Position numbers and translations under genes: made by a program
Part shown: positions 53,399-63,037 of the stretch, piece after piece
Position numbering within the stretch: the stretch's first letter is position 1
How the letters are laid out: each line of letters opens with the position of its first letter
Notes under the pieces: generated by a model
What the model was told of the DNA's origin: nothing
Databases searched by the model: none
Seen by the model: the letters and a program-made list of their open reading frames with translations, nothing else
Source of the DNA: Pseudomonas sp. Au-Pse12
Lineage (GTDB): Bacteria > Pseudomonadota > Gammaproteobacteria > Pseudomonadales > Pseudomonadaceae
Reading direction: 5' to 3'
Length of the DNA: 64,000 nucleotides
Assembly: GCF_021341665.1 (NCBI RefSeq)
Contig: NZ_JAJTTH010000005.1
Location: 496,001 to 560,000 of the forward strand

Positions 53399-53923
53399 TC
53401 AGAAGGTGGCTCGCTCAACTTTATAAAAGAGCTTTTCTTGCGTGCCTCCATTCAGCGGCGTTGTCGATTTGTGCGAGAGTTGCCCACCGATTTTTTCCAT
53501 GGCCCGCTGTGAGCGGATATTTTGCCCCGAAACATGGAACCAGACGGTATCCACCCACTGGAAGGCGTGTTCGAGCATCAGTTGTTTGAGTTCTTTGTTG
53601 GCGCTGCCTCCCCATTTCTCGCGAGAGAGAAAGGTGTAGCCGATGGCAACTTCACGTTTTTCTTCGTTGAACTCGTAGTAGCGGGAGCTACCGACGATCT
53701 TGCCGCTGTGACGATCGATCACGATCAGTACGCTTTTCGCCGTCAGGGCGTCGTTGAACCATTGGCGAAATACCGGTTCCTGATAGCGCGTTGTGCTCTG
53801 GTGCTGCGCCCAGATCAACGGGTCGGATGCAACACGGTACAGGGCTTCGAAGTCTCCGGCGGCCAATGGGCGCAGCTCGAGTGACTGGCTAACGAGTGAC
53901 GCAGCGAGGGGGAGTGTGTGCAT
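53399..53923 (-). CDS. GNAT family N-acetyltransferase (RimJ/RimL-like)
   Basis: 174-residue protein with the GNAT fold of the RimJ/RimL type: LELRPLAAGDFEALYRVASD, IVGSSRYYEF, EVAIGYTFLSREKWGG (acetyl-CoA loop region) and VDTVWFHVSGQNIRSQRAMEKIGG. ATG 53923 follows CCGGAG. It probably acetylates an amino-terminal or small-molecule amine; the substrate is unknown. Likely marks the return to host sequence. Confidence 0.9.
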   Translation of the reverse strand: MHTLPLAASLVSQSLELRPLAAGDFEALYRVASDPLIWAQHQSTTRYQEPVFRQWFNDALTAKSVLIVIDRHSGKIVGSSRYYEFNEEKREVAIGYTFLSREKWGGSANKELKQLMLEHAFQWVDTVWFHVSGQNIRSQRAMEKIGGQLSHKSTTPLNGGTQEKLFYKVERATF

Positions 53924-54124
53924 CGTTGGTCTCCGGAGGGCAAGGCGTCGAATGATTGCGCGAAGCTCGGCAGATGAGCAAGATGCCCCGCGCGTCTGAT
54001 GGGCGAGGCCCTTGGCAGGCGCACTTCGATCTGGAGAGCGCTGTGGCCCATCTCGGTTCAACGCAAGGCACTACACGGCAAGAGCGCAAGCGCTCTGATC
54101 ACATCAATGGATGGCGGCGCGACC

Positions 54125-55045
54125 ATGAAACACCTCATTACTCTGTTGGCATGCACACTTTCACTGGCTTCGTCCGTGTGGGCGGAGGGCAAGCGGGTCT
54201 TGCCGGCCAGCGCGCAAGTCGAGGGCGGTTATCTCTCGTCGCAGTTGTTGCTAAAGCCCTGTGTGGATGTGGCGGCTCTGGGCTTCGGCGCGGATGACAG
54301 TGTGCACCAAGAGGCCGCGGTCGCACGCAAGGCCTTGCCGGCAGGGACTTGTGAGGATGCGGTGCTGGTGGAAAAGCTGTTCAAGGCGCGCTTTCTGCAG
54401 TACGGCTCGATTGCCCTGGTGGACGCCCCGTGGACGCTGGCGCAAAGGATCGAGCGCCAAAACCGCGCCATCAGTCGTTGTCAGGACCGCCAGTGCCTCA
54501 CCCGTGAGCTGGACACGGTGATTGCCCAGCTGTCGCCGGTGTATTTCGGCGCCAGCCGGGCGTGGCCCCGGGGCAAGGGGTTGTGCGCGACCGAGGCGCT
54601 GGCGATGCCCGCGAACAAGGCCTTGGCCGTCCTGGGGGCCGGCCCCGGCCAGCAGGTCACCGCTGAGTGCGGCGAGGAGGGGGTGATTGCTTCCAGCTGC
54701 CGTGGCCCGCATGGCCGGTTGCTGTTCTTGAGCTGTGGCATGAGCGGCAACCAGGTCAATGCGAGCCAATGGCTTTACCGTGTCGGCAAGGCACAACCCG
54801 AGCCGTTGTTCGCGGTCGCTGATGGCCCGCTGGGAGTGCTGGAGAGCTCCTGCAATGGCATGCCCGACTTGATGACCAGTGCGCGGGTCAGTGCCGGGGA
54901 GCACAGCGACACCTTCTATCGCTACGACGGCAAGGCCTATCAGCAGGTGTATTCCTACATCAGCACCTTCGTTGGCACCGACGCCAACGGCAATGACCTG
55001 TCGATTGCCCAGGCGGGCACGCGGGTTTCGGTCGATTGTCGCTAG
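54125..55045 (+). CDS. Secreted/periplasmic hypothetical protein
   Basis: 306 residues with a signal peptide (MKHLITLLACTLSLASSVWA). The N-terminal half contains RIERQNRAISRCQDRQCLTRELD, which recalls the LprI-type lysozyme-inhibitor helix pair with two close Cys; the C-terminal half is beta-rich with several Cys and ends GTRVSVDCR. ATG 54125 is chosen as the signal start; the frame is open upstream. The resemblance to LprI is a pattern match only. Confidence 0.72.
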   Translation: MKHLITLLACTLSLASSVWAEGKRVLPASAQVEGGYLSSQLLLKPCVDVAALGFGADDSVHQEAAVARKALPAGTCEDAVLVEKLFKARFLQYGSIALVDAPWTLAQRIERQNRAISRCQDRQCLTRELDTVIAQLSPVYFGASRAWPRGKGLCATEALAMPANKALAVLGAGPGQQVTAECGEEGVIASSCRGPHGRLLFLSCGMSGNQVNASQWLYRVGKAQPEPLFAVADGPLGVLESSCNGMPDLMTSARVSAGEHSDTFYRYDGKAYQQVYSYISTFVGTDANGNDLSIAQAGTRVSVDCR

Positions 55046-55186
55046 GGGCTGATTGCTCACGCGGCGCGGCAAGGACCAAGATTGGCCTGCCTGCGCCGAC
55101 CTCACGGCTGCCAACTTGATCAATGCCCGCAGCACTGCAGCCAGGCTGGGATGCTCCTGGCCGGGCTGGGGCTGGGCGTGTTCTGA

Positions 55187-56104
55187 CTAGAGCCCGGCGC
55201 CGCCGGGTTGCGCCCGCAGCAGTTCATCGAGCACTCCGAGGAAGGCTTCCACCAACGGGCTGCGTCCTTGCCTGCGCGTCAGCACCAGCAGTTGCGCGGT
55301 GGCGCTGGGGTCCGCCAGGGGCCGATAGGTCACGCCCTTTTTCGCCAGGGTCTGGGTACAGCGGGGCACCAGGGCAATGCCCCGGCCGGCGGCGACCAGG
55401 GCGATGATCGAGGTGATCTGTCGGCCGCTGGGGCCCGGGCGCAGCGGCAGGCCGTTGCGCCGGTAGAGTTGTTCGATGGCGTCGTTGAGCCCCGAGCCGT
55501 AGTCGGCGGGAAACTGAATCAACGGATGCTCGCTGAGCTCGGCCAGGGTCACCTGCGCCTGGGCGGCCAGGGGGCTGTCGCTGGAAATCGCCGCCACCAG
55601 CGGCTCATCCCCCAGGGACAAGGCCTGGATGTCGCTCTGCTCGCTCGGCGGTTGCATGCGGCTCATGCCGATGTCGATGCGCCCATCGACAATCTGTGAC
55701 CACTGGCTGACCGAGGCACCTTCCACCAAGGTCAATTGCACGTCCGCAAAGCGCTGGGCGAAGGCCTGGATCGCCTGGCTGAACAGGTCCGACAGGGCGA
55801 TGGAGCTGGCGTAGCCCAGGGACAGTTGCCCGGCGCAGCCTGCGGCCAGCTTGCCGGCCATGACCTGGGCCAGCTCCACTTGCTCCAGCACCGCGCGAGC
55901 GTAGGGCAGGAAGTGCTGGCCCTGGGCGGTGAGGGTCACGGTACGGCTGGTGCGGTCGAACAGGCGAAAGCCCAGTTCGGTTTCCAGGGCTGAAATCTGC
56001 CGGGTCAGTGGCGGTTGCGCCAAGTGCAGGCGCAGGGCGGCGCGGCCGAAGTGCAGCTCTTCGGCCACGGTCAGAAAATAACGCAACCTGCGTAGATCGA
56101 GCAT
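55187..56104 (-). CDS. LysR family transcriptional regulator (regulator 1)
   Basis: 305 residues. Winged helix-turn-helix at 1-60 (MLDLRRLRYFLTVAEELHFG, AQPPLTRQISALE), then a two-lobe effector domain. Divergent from the MFS gene with 95 bases between, the usual arrangement for a LysR protein and its target. Closely resembles regulator 2 at 59671, so the pair arose by duplication. Confidence 0.93.
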   Translation of the reverse strand: MLDLRRLRYFLTVAEELHFGRAALRLHLAQPPLTRQISALETELGFRLFDRTSRTVTLTAQGQHFLPYARAVLEQVELAQVMAGKLAAGCAGQLSLGYASSIALSDLFSQAIQAFAQRFADVQLTLVEGASVSQWSQIVDGRIDIGMSRMQPPSEQSDIQALSLGDEPLVAAISSDSPLAAQAQVTLAELSEHPLIQFPADYGSGLNDAIEQLYRRNGLPLRPGPSGRQITSIIALVAAGRGIALVPRCTQTLAKKGVTYRPLADPSATAQLLVLTRRQGRSPLVEAFLGVLDELLRAQPGGAGL

Positions 56105-56199
56105 CCTGTTCCCTGGGTATTGATCGGTCGGAAATCGGTATTGGTCTTGGCTTGGCGGCGTATTTTATAAAGGCCTTTCGTCATAAAACGAGAGGTTTC

Positions 56200-57426
56200 A
56201 TGAATTCGCGTCAGCATTGTGCTCGCATCGCCCTGTTTTTGTGTGGTTGTGCGGCATTTCTCAACTTGTATGCGACCCAGGGCATTCTCCAGGAACTGGC
56301 CCAGAGCTTTCAGGTGAGCATTCGCGAAGCCGGCTGGAGCATTACCGTCACCACCCTGGCGGTGGCACTCACTGCGCCTTTCGTCAGCCGTTTCACCGGG
56401 CGTTTCGCCCAGCGCCGGGTGATTGTGGTGGCCGCGCTGTTGCTGGCGCTGCCGGCGGTGCTGGCGGCCTATGCCGGCAGTTTTACCCAGTTGCTGGTCT
56501 GGCGCCTGGTGGAGGGGATGCTGATCCCGGTGGTGTTCGCCACCAGCGTGGCCTACATCGGCGACCGCTGGAGCGGTGGCACCGTCACTGAAGTCACCAG
56601 CCTGTATGTCGCCGGCACCGTGCTGGGCGGGTTCGCCGGGCGCTTCATCACCGGCTTCATGACCGAATACGTGGGCTGGCGCGAAGCCTTTGCCTTGCTC
56701 GCGGGCCTGAGCCTGCTGATTGGCGTGGCGATTCATTGCCTGTTGCCGGCCAATCCTCCCCTGCAGGCCCCCCGTGCCACCGGGCATCTGAGTGCCCTGC
56801 GCGAGTTGTGCCGGCGGCCCTTGCTGGCCGCTTACGGCGTGGGGTTCTGCGTGCTGTTCTCGCAGGTGGCGACCTTTACCTACGCCGGGCTCTACCTGAG
56901 CCAGGCCCCCTTCGACCTGGGCGCCGCCGCCCTGGGGGCGATCTATAGCGTGTTCCTGCTGGCCCTGGTGGTGATTCCCATCGCCGGCCGCCTGAGCAAA
57001 TCGCGGCCCCAGGCCCAATTGCTGGTGGCTGCGGCGCTGCTCGGGGTCTGCGGCTCGGCCCTGACCTTGTTGCCGTCGCTGTGGCTGATCGTGCTGGGCC
57101 TGGCCTTGAGCTCCACCGGGGTGTTCCTGGCCCAGGCCGCCGCCAACTCCTTCACCACCGCCACTGCCCGCCACAACAAGGCCGGCGCCGTGGGCCTGTA
57201 CCTGACCTGCTACTACCTGGGCGGCAGCTTCGGCGCCGTGGCCCCGGCCCTGCTCTGGAGCCGCTGGGGCTGGCAGGGCTGCGTGGCGTTGATCGTGCTG
57301 TTCCAACTGCTGTCGTTGCTGATTGCCTGGGGCGGCTGGAAGCCCCTCAACCCTGAAACCCCGGTCGCAGCCCGCGCACCGTCCAACCCGATAGATTCAT
57401 CATCCAACAAGGAATACGTGAGGTGA
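56200..57426 (+). CDS. MFS transporter (YnfM/arabinose-efflux type)
   Basis: 408-residue 12-helix transporter. The start MNSRQHCARIALFLCGCAAF is followed by QELAQSFQVSIREAGWSI and the motif FTGRFAQRRV between helices 2 and 3. Typical of drug or metabolite export. Its stop overlaps the next gene region by three bases, so it is cotranscribed with the HDO-like gene and probably controlled by the divergent LysR gene. Confidence 0.92.
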   Translation: MNSRQHCARIALFLCGCAAFLNLYATQGILQELAQSFQVSIREAGWSITVTTLAVALTAPFVSRFTGRFAQRRVIVVAALLLALPAVLAAYAGSFTQLLVWRLVEGMLIPVVFATSVAYIGDRWSGGTVTEVTSLYVAGTVLGGFAGRFITGFMTEYVGWREAFALLAGLSLLIGVAIHCLLPANPPLQAPRATGHLSALRELCRRPLLAAYGVGFCVLFSQVATFTYAGLYLSQAPFDLGAAALGAIYSVFLLALVVIPIAGRLSKSRPQAQLLVAAALLGVCGSALTLLPSLWLIVLGLALSSTGVFLAQAAANSFTTATARHNKAGAVGLYLTCYYLGGSFGAVAPALLWSRWGWQGCVALIVLFQLLSLLIAWGGWKPLNPETPVAARAPSNPIDSSSNKEYVR

Positions 57427-57428
57427 CC

Positions 57429-58253
57429 ATGAATAACGTACTGACCCGGCAGAGCCAGTTGCTGAAGATTGTCGAACCTGTGTTGAACGACATGCCGGCC
57501 AGTGTCTTGAAGCATGCGCTGTTCGAAGCGTTCTGGAGCGAAGAGGGCGCCCTGGTGGACATCGAGAATGCCTTCGAGAAACTCACCTCGCGTCGCCACG
57601 AACCGGCGGTGCTGCGCAAGTTCTTCGCCAGCTGGTCGAAGACCAACAATTCCGCCACCAGTGTTTCCGGCCTGGCCAACCGCATCACCCTGCTGGCCCG
57701 TTCCGAGCAGGGTTCGGAAGCCGCCGAGGGCCTGTACCGGGCTTGCGGCAGCCTGCAGCGGATTACCGATGAAGACCTCGGCGCCCTGGGCAATACCCTG
57801 CATTCGGATCTGTTCTACAACATGGCCACGCCGATCTGCGGCGATGACCAGTGGTTGCTGAAGGAGAATTGCCTGCCCTCGGCCCAGGCCTTCAAGGACT
57901 GGACGGATTTTCGCCGTCTGCGTGACCGCGACCTGTTGCAAGGGCTGCTGACCACCTTGATCCACGAGGTCTACACCCATGGCGAAGTGGAGTTCATCCA
58001 CCCGCTGTACAAGCAATGGTTCGTCCGTGACATGGGGGTTCCGACCGAGAAGGCGCGGACCACCGTGGCCTGGGTCACGGTGCACACCGGCGGCACCGAG
58101 AGCAATCACTTCGCCCATGCGGTGGCTGCGGTCAACGAGTTCGTTGAGGCCATGCAGGTGCGGGTCGACCCGCAGACCGCGCGGGAAATCTTTGCCGAAT
58201 ACCTGCAGCGCAAGGCGCGGGTGATGCGCGACTGCGCCCAGCTGTTGCGTTGA
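57429..58253 (+). CDS. Haem-oxygenase-like (HDO-type) putative diiron protein 1
   Basis: 274-residue all-helical protein of the haem-oxygenase-like superfamily. Candidate metal ligands and spacing: Glu 115 and His 125 (DEDLGALGNTLHSDLFY), Glu 180, His 184, Glu 186 (HEVYTHGEVEFIHPLY), His 219, Glu 224, His 227, His 230 (VHTGGTESNHFAHA). The same positions recur in the paralogue at 62120. HDO enzymes do N-oxygenation, decarboxylation or C-C cleavage of amino acids and fatty acids. Cotranscribed with the upstream exporter. Function inferred from pattern only. Confidence 0.75.
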   Translation: MNNVLTRQSQLLKIVEPVLNDMPASVLKHALFEAFWSEEGALVDIENAFEKLTSRRHEPAVLRKFFASWSKTNNSATSVSGLANRITLLARSEQGSEAAEGLYRACGSLQRITDEDLGALGNTLHSDLFYNMATPICGDDQWLLKENCLPSAQAFKDWTDFRRLRDRDLLQGLLTTLIHEVYTHGEVEFIHPLYKQWFVRDMGVPTEKARTTVAWVTVHTGGTESNHFAHAVAAVNEFVEAMQVRVDPQTAREIFAEYLQRKARVMRDCAQLLR

Positions 58254-58355
58254 CGCCCCAGGCCCGGCCCCGGCAACGGGGCTTGTGGCCGCGCCGGGCT
58301 CGCCTATCCTGTTGCGGGTTCATCCTTTCCTTTCATTTTGCAGCCTGTCTCGACG

Positions 58356-59591
58356 ATGAATGATCTGAAACACCCTGTCTCCCCGGAGGCATTGCCGGCG
58401 TCCGATGTGTCGGTGCGTCGCCGCTCCCTGGTGGCCGGTTGCGGCGCCCATGCGGTGCACGACGGCCTGACGGACGTGATCTACGTTCTGCTGCCGATCT
58501 GGCAGTCGCAGTTCGCCATGAGCTACGCCCAGATCGGTCTGTTGCGCGGTGCCTACTCCGGCATGATGGCCGGCTTCCAGTTGCTCGCCAGCCGCGCGGC
58601 CAAGCGCTGGGGGCGCGAGCGCCTGTTGGTGGGCGGCACGGCCCTGGCCGGGGTGGCTTACCTGCTGGCGGGGCAGGCGACGGGGCTTGGGGTGTTGCTC
58701 CTCGCGCTGCTGCTCGGGGGGCTGGGCGCCAGTACCCAGCACCCGCTGGCGTCTTCGATGATCACCGACACCCACGAGGCCGGTGGCGGGGTCAAGGAGG
58801 CCCTGTCGCAGTACAACTTCGCCGGAGACATCGGCAAGACCCTGATTCCCGGGCTGGTGGGGCTGCTGCTGACCCTGATCAGCTGGCGCGCCAGCGTGAC
58901 CCTGATCGGCCTGCTGGGGGTGGGCGCCGCGCTGGCGTTGTGGTGGCTGATCCCGTCCCGGGCGGTAACCCTGGCCATGCAGGAAAAGGCGCCGAAGACG
59001 GTCAAGGGCCAGGGTTCGGTCGGCGGCCTGCGGGCGCTGATCGTCACCGGCACCCTGGACAGTGCGGTGCGCATGGGCTTTCTGACGTTCCTGCCGTTCC
59101 TGCTCAAGGCCAAGGGCGCCGGCACCGCCGGGATCGGCCTGGCCCTGACCCTGCTGTTTGTCGGCGGCGCCTTCGGCAAGCTGCTGTGCGGCTACCTCGG
59201 CGCGCGCATTGGCATGATGAAGACGGTTTGGATCACCGAATTCACCACGGCCAGCCTGATCGTGCTGGCGGTGTTCCTGCCCTATGGCGCCTTGATGGTG
59301 ATGCTGCCGCTCCTGGGGCTGGCCCTGAACGGCACCTCGTCGGTGCTCTACGGCGCGGTGCCGGACCTGGCGGGGGCGGGCAAGCGCGAGCAGGCGTTCT
59401 CGCTGTTCTACACCGGCACCATCGGTGGCGGGGCGCTGGCCCCGGTGCTGTTCGGCAGCCTTGGCGACGTCACCGGGATTCCCCTGGCGGTGATGGCCCT
59501 GGCCGCGACCCTGCTGTTGACCCTGCCACTGTCCTGGTATGTGCAGCGCGGCCTGGACGCCGATGCTCGGTCCCTGGCAAGCCCGGGCTGA
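58356..59591 (+). CDS. MFS transporter (fosmidomycin-resistance Fsr-like)
   Basis: 411-residue 12-helix exporter with the Fsr-like start GCGAHAVHDGLTDVIYVLLP and GGLGASTQHPLASSMI, GLALNGTSSVLYGAVPDL. Such pumps confer resistance to small antibiotics. ATG 58356 (MNDLKHPVSPEALPA) is preferred over an ATG 18 bases upstream. Convergent with regulator 2. Likely exporter or self-resistance gene of the locus. Confidence 0.92.
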   Translation: MNDLKHPVSPEALPASDVSVRRRSLVAGCGAHAVHDGLTDVIYVLLPIWQSQFAMSYAQIGLLRGAYSGMMAGFQLLASRAAKRWGRERLLVGGTALAGVAYLLAGQATGLGVLLLALLLGGLGASTQHPLASSMITDTHEAGGGVKEALSQYNFAGDIGKTLIPGLVGLLLTLISWRASVTLIGLLGVGAALALWWLIPSRAVTLAMQEKAPKTVKGQGSVGGLRALIVTGTLDSAVRMGFLTFLPFLLKAKGAGTAGIGLALTLLFVGGAFGKLLCGYLGARIGMMKTVWITEFTTASLIVLAVFLPYGALMVMLPLLGLALNGTSSVLYGAVPDLAGAGKREQAFSLFYTGTIGGGALAPVLFGSLGDVTGIPLAVMALAATLLLTLPLSWYVQRGLDADARSLASPG

Positions 59592-59670
59592 TAGTCCTGG
59601 CCAGGCTTCCAGATGCAGGCCCGCAGCTGTGCGCCCGGGCCTGCTGCCTGTTGGCGGCCAAGTTGCGCCG

Positions 59671-60600
59671 CTAGCCGTGCAGGCGTCGCTCAAGCGCCGC
59701 ATCGGGTGCCGGCGTCGCCAGGCGCTTGGCCAGTTCGACGAATCGCTCCAGGCAGCGTGAATCCAGGGGTTCACGCCAGCTGACGGTCTGCTCCAGCACA
59801 TAGGGCTCGGCCAGTGGCACATAGACCACCCCGGGGCGCTGCAGCGTCGCCGTGTAATCGGGAACGATGGCCACCCCGCGCTCCGCCGCCACCAGGGACA
59901 CCAGGGTGGTCATCTGCGTGGCCGTCGGCCCCAGGCGCGGGATGATCGCGCTGTGGGCGCAGAGCTCCTCCAGCGCGCTGTTCAGCGCCGAGCCGTAGGT
60001 GCGGGGAAAGGTCACGAACGGCTCGCCCGCCAGCTCGGCAAAGCCCAGGCTGCTTCTGCCGGCGAAGGCGCTGCGCGACGGCACCGCCACCACCAGCGAA
60101 TCGCGTGAACTCACCAGCGACTGCAAACCGTGCGCCGGCAATTTCGGCGCGCCCCAGCCAAAGCCGATATCCAGGCTGCCATCGATCAGCTGCTGGCGCT
60201 GGCTGGCGGTGGACACCTCGCGAAACGCCAGCTCCACCTCCGGCAGGCTGCGGCTGGTGTTGCGGATCATCTCGGAGAAGGCGTTGGACAGCGGAATCGA
60301 GCTGGCATAGCCGATGACGATGCGGCCGATGGCGCCGTGGGCGAGTTTGCGCGCCGTGGCCTCGGCCTCGCCGACGGCGCTCAGCACTCCCCGAGCCTGC
60401 TGCAGAAACAGCTCGCCCTCCGGGGTCAGGCACACGGTGCGGGTCGAGCGTTCGAACAGGCGGATTCCCAGGCGGGCCTCCAGGGCGGCGATATGCCGGG
60501 TCAGTGGCGGCTGGGCGATCCGCAGGCGCAGGGCGGCGCGGCCGAAGTGCAGCTCATCGGCAACGGTGACGAAATAACGCAGACGGCGAAGTTCGAGCAT
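59671..60600 (-). CDS. LysR family transcriptional regulator (regulator 2)
   Basis: 309 residues with helix-turn-helix MLELRRLRYFVTVADELHFG and AQPPLTRHIAALE, then an effector domain. Very similar to regulator 1 in the DNA-binding region. Divergent from the aminotransferase gene (166 bases between), the probable target. ATG 60600 is the fold start. Confidence 0.93.
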   Translation of the reverse strand: MLELRRLRYFVTVADELHFGRAALRLRIAQPPLTRHIAALEARLGIRLFERSTRTVCLTPEGELFLQQARGVLSAVGEAEATARKLAHGAIGRIVIGYASSIPLSNAFSEMIRNTSRSLPEVELAFREVSTASQRQQLIDGSLDIGFGWGAPKLPAHGLQSLVSSRDSLVVAVPSRSAFAGRSSLGFAELAGEPFVTFPRTYGSALNSALEELCAHSAIIPRLGPTATQMTTLVSLVAAERGVAIVPDYTATLQRPGVVYVPLAEPYVLEQTVSWREPLDSRCLERFVELAKRLATPAPDAALERRLHG

Positions 60601-60766
60601 TTCTTGTTTTTCCAGTATCAATCACGACGCAAACAGTATTGGCCGGTATTTCCGACTGTCATCAGAATGTAAGACGACCCGCCTAGAGCCGCTTTCCAGG
60701 TTGCCGGGGCAACATGGGCAGAGGCTCGGGGCACTCTGTTTTCCGAACGATTTCGCAGGTACAAAA

Positions 60767-61996
60767 ATGACAAACAGCGAAGCCACGGCAGTGCGTTTTT
60801 CCTTGTCCAACCGGGCACTGGGCCTGAGCGCTCCAGGCACCTCGAGCATGCGCAGCAAAGCCAATGCACTGAAGGAAAGCGGGATCAAGGTCATCAACTT
60901 CGCCGCCGGGGAGTTGTCGTTCGACGCCTGTGAGGACATGCGCGCCGGGGCCATCGAAGCCATTGCCAATGCGCGCAACCGCTACACCCCGCCGATCGGC
61001 CTGCCGGCCCTGCGCGAGAAGCTTGCGCAACGGGTCAGCCAGCGCACCGGGGTGGCGTTCGCCGCCCACGAGGTGGCGGTCACCGCCGGGGCCAAGCAGG
61101 CGCTGTACAACGCCTGCATGGTGCTGCTCAACCCCGGCGACGAGGTGATAGTGCCAACCCCGTACTGGGAAACCTTTCCGACCCAGATTCGCCTGGCGGG
61201 CGCCACCCCGGTGTGCGTCGAGACCCGCGCCGACCGCTACCGGCTGACGGTCGAAGCGGTGCGGGGAGCGCTCACCGAGCGCACCCGGATGATCGTCATC
61301 AATACCCCCAACAACCCCACCGGCACGGTCTATGAGCGCGAGCAACTGCTGGCGATCGCGCAACTGGCCCAGGAACGGCAGCTGTGGGTGATGTTCGACG
61401 AGTGCTATCGCGGCCTGGTGCGCGAGCCCCATGAACACCACAACATCCTCGCGCTGTTCCCCGCGCTGAAGGCGCAGACGGTACTGATCGACTCTTTCTC
61501 CAAGAGCCAGGCGGTGACCGGCTGGCGAGTCGGCTATGCCTGTGCCCCGGCGCCGGTGATCGCCGCCATGCACAACCTGCAGGGGCACACCACCTCCAAC
61601 CCCAGCAGCCTGTCGCAGTACGCCGCGCTCAATACCCTGAGCGCCGATTCGTCGCACTTCGCCGCCCTGGTCAACCCGTTCCTGCAACGCCAGTTGCACG
61701 CCGCGCGCACCTACCTGGACCGCCTGGAAGGGGTGACCTATGCGCCACCGGAAGGCGCGTTCTACCTGTACATCGATGTCTCTTCCAAGCTGGGCGGCTA
61801 CTACCAGGGGCAAGCGGTACGGGATGTGGATCACCTCGCCGACCTGCTGCTGAGCGAGGCGCACATCGCCGTGGTGCCCGGCTCCGGCTGCGGCGACCCG
61901 AACTGCCTGCGGATTTCCTATGCCGTGGAATATGAAGAGCTGATCGAGGGGCTGACCCGTTTCGCCCAGTTCATCTCGGCGATCGTCATCGACTGA
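60767..61996 (+). CDS. Class I/II pyridoxal phosphate aminotransferase
   Basis: 409-residue fold-type I aminotransferase of the aspartate aminotransferase I-gamma group. VINFAAGELSFD, TAGAKQALYNA, NTPNNPTGTVY, MFDECYRGLV, the PLP lysine in DSFSKSQAVTGWRVGYA and the substrate Arg in CLRISYA are all present, so it is probably active. The FDECYR segment and GELSFD in place of GEPDF mark a specialised member. Predicted to open or close an amino-acid-derived pathway with the HDO-like and lyase genes. Confidence 0.93.
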   Translation: MTNSEATAVRFSLSNRALGLSAPGTSSMRSKANALKESGIKVINFAAGELSFDACEDMRAGAIEAIANARNRYTPPIGLPALREKLAQRVSQRTGVAFAAHEVAVTAGAKQALYNACMVLLNPGDEVIVPTPYWETFPTQIRLAGATPVCVETRADRYRLTVEAVRGALTERTRMIVINTPNNPTGTVYEREQLLAIAQLAQERQLWVMFDECYRGLVREPHEHHNILALFPALKAQTVLIDSFSKSQAVTGWRVGYACAPAPVIAAMHNLQGHTTSNPSSLSQYAALNTLSADSSHFAALVNPFLQRQLHAARTYLDRLEGVTYAPPEGAFYLYIDVSSKLGGYYQGQAVRDVDHLADLLLSEAHIAVVPGSGCGDPNCLRISYAVEYEELIEGLTRFAQFISAIVID

Positions 61997-62119
61997 CACC
62001 GTTGCAGAAAACCCAATCCCCCGGGGGGATCGAGCCTGTTCCCGAGCCGTTGCCGTGGTTCGGGCCGGCGTCGCTCATCTTGTTGTCCGTGCAGTGAAGA
62101 ATAATTACAGGAGAGAAAC

Positions 62120-62950
62120 ATGGAGAGTTCCCGCAAGGCGTTCATCGGCTACGTGCACCAGGCGCTGGTGGATGTCGAGGACCGGAATCTGGTGGAGGCG
62201 CTGCTGAGCGGCTTCGAAAACCACCCCGACAAACTGGACGGCTACTGCCTGACCTACCAGCGCATGACCTCGCGCCGCTGGTCCGAGGATTCGCTGTGCA
62301 CGTTCTTCTGCGGCTGGCGCAGCCCCGACGGCGCGGCCCATGCGGTGTCGAGCATCATCGTGCGGCTGCTGCAGGAATCCGCGGAGCTGCCCGGCGACGA
62401 CAACAAGCTCAAGCTGCTGGCGGCCGCCCGGCATTGCGGCGAGATCATCGTCGAAGACGTCGGCCTCGGTGAAATGCACGGCCATCCCCACCATTCCAAG
62501 CTCTACCACCGCATGGCCTCGGCGATCTGCGGCTCGGACAACTGGCGCTTGCAGGACAAGTACCTGAACCCGATCACCAAGGAATTCTCCACCTGGGTCG
62601 GGGAGAAGCGTCCGCTGGCGCCGAACCTGGTGGAAGCCCTGGAAATGATGGCCCTGACCGAACTGTTCAACACCGGCGAGTACAACCTGATGACGCCGCT
62701 GTGGAAGAACTGGCTGCGCGAGTCCTGCGGCTACCCGACGGGGGAGGCCAACCGCATCGCCGGTTTCCTCAGCGTCCACTGCGGCGCCGTCGAGGCACGG
62801 CACTTCCGCCACGCCACCGACGCCCTGCGGCTCTACACCGAGGCCACCGGCCAGCAGATCAACTACCGGCGCATTGCCGCGCTGTCCGACGAATACGTGA
62901 TGCGGGCCTGCGCGCACCTGGAAAAAATGGCCTCCGTCCTCAAGGAGTAG
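62120..62950 (+). CDS. Haem-oxygenase-like (HDO-type) putative diiron protein 2
   Basis: 276-residue paralogue of the protein at 57429. Matching candidate ligands: Glu 112, His 125 (VEDVGLGEMH then HHSKLYHRMA), Glu 181, Glu 187 (TELFNTGEYNLMTPLW), His 220, Glu 225, His 228, His 231 (VHCGAVEARHFRHA). Overall identity is low, so the two probably do successive different steps. AGGAGAG precedes ATG 62120. Lies between the aminotransferase and the fumarase-type gene on the same strand. Confidence 0.75.
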   Translation: MESSRKAFIGYVHQALVDVEDRNLVEALLSGFENHPDKLDGYCLTYQRMTSRRWSEDSLCTFFCGWRSPDGAAHAVSSIIVRLLQESAELPGDDNKLKLLAAARHCGEIIVEDVGLGEMHGHPHHSKLYHRMASAICGSDNWRLQDKYLNPITKEFSTWVGEKRPLAPNLVEALEMMALTELFNTGEYNLMTPLWKNWLRESCGYPTGEANRIAGFLSVHCGAVEARHFRHATDALRLYTEATGQQINYRRIAALSDEYVMRACAHLEKMASVLKE

Positions 62951-63037
62951 GGCGCCCGTGCCCCACGCCGGGCAGCGCGCCTGCCCGGCAACCCCGACCT
63001 GATTGCGCTTTGCGCCCACTACTGGAGCACCTTGAAC

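Noticed and set aside
57213..58118. 301-residue minus-strand frame over the first HDO gene
   Set aside because: Shadow frame; the plus-strand gene has a paralogue at 62120 with matching conserved residues.
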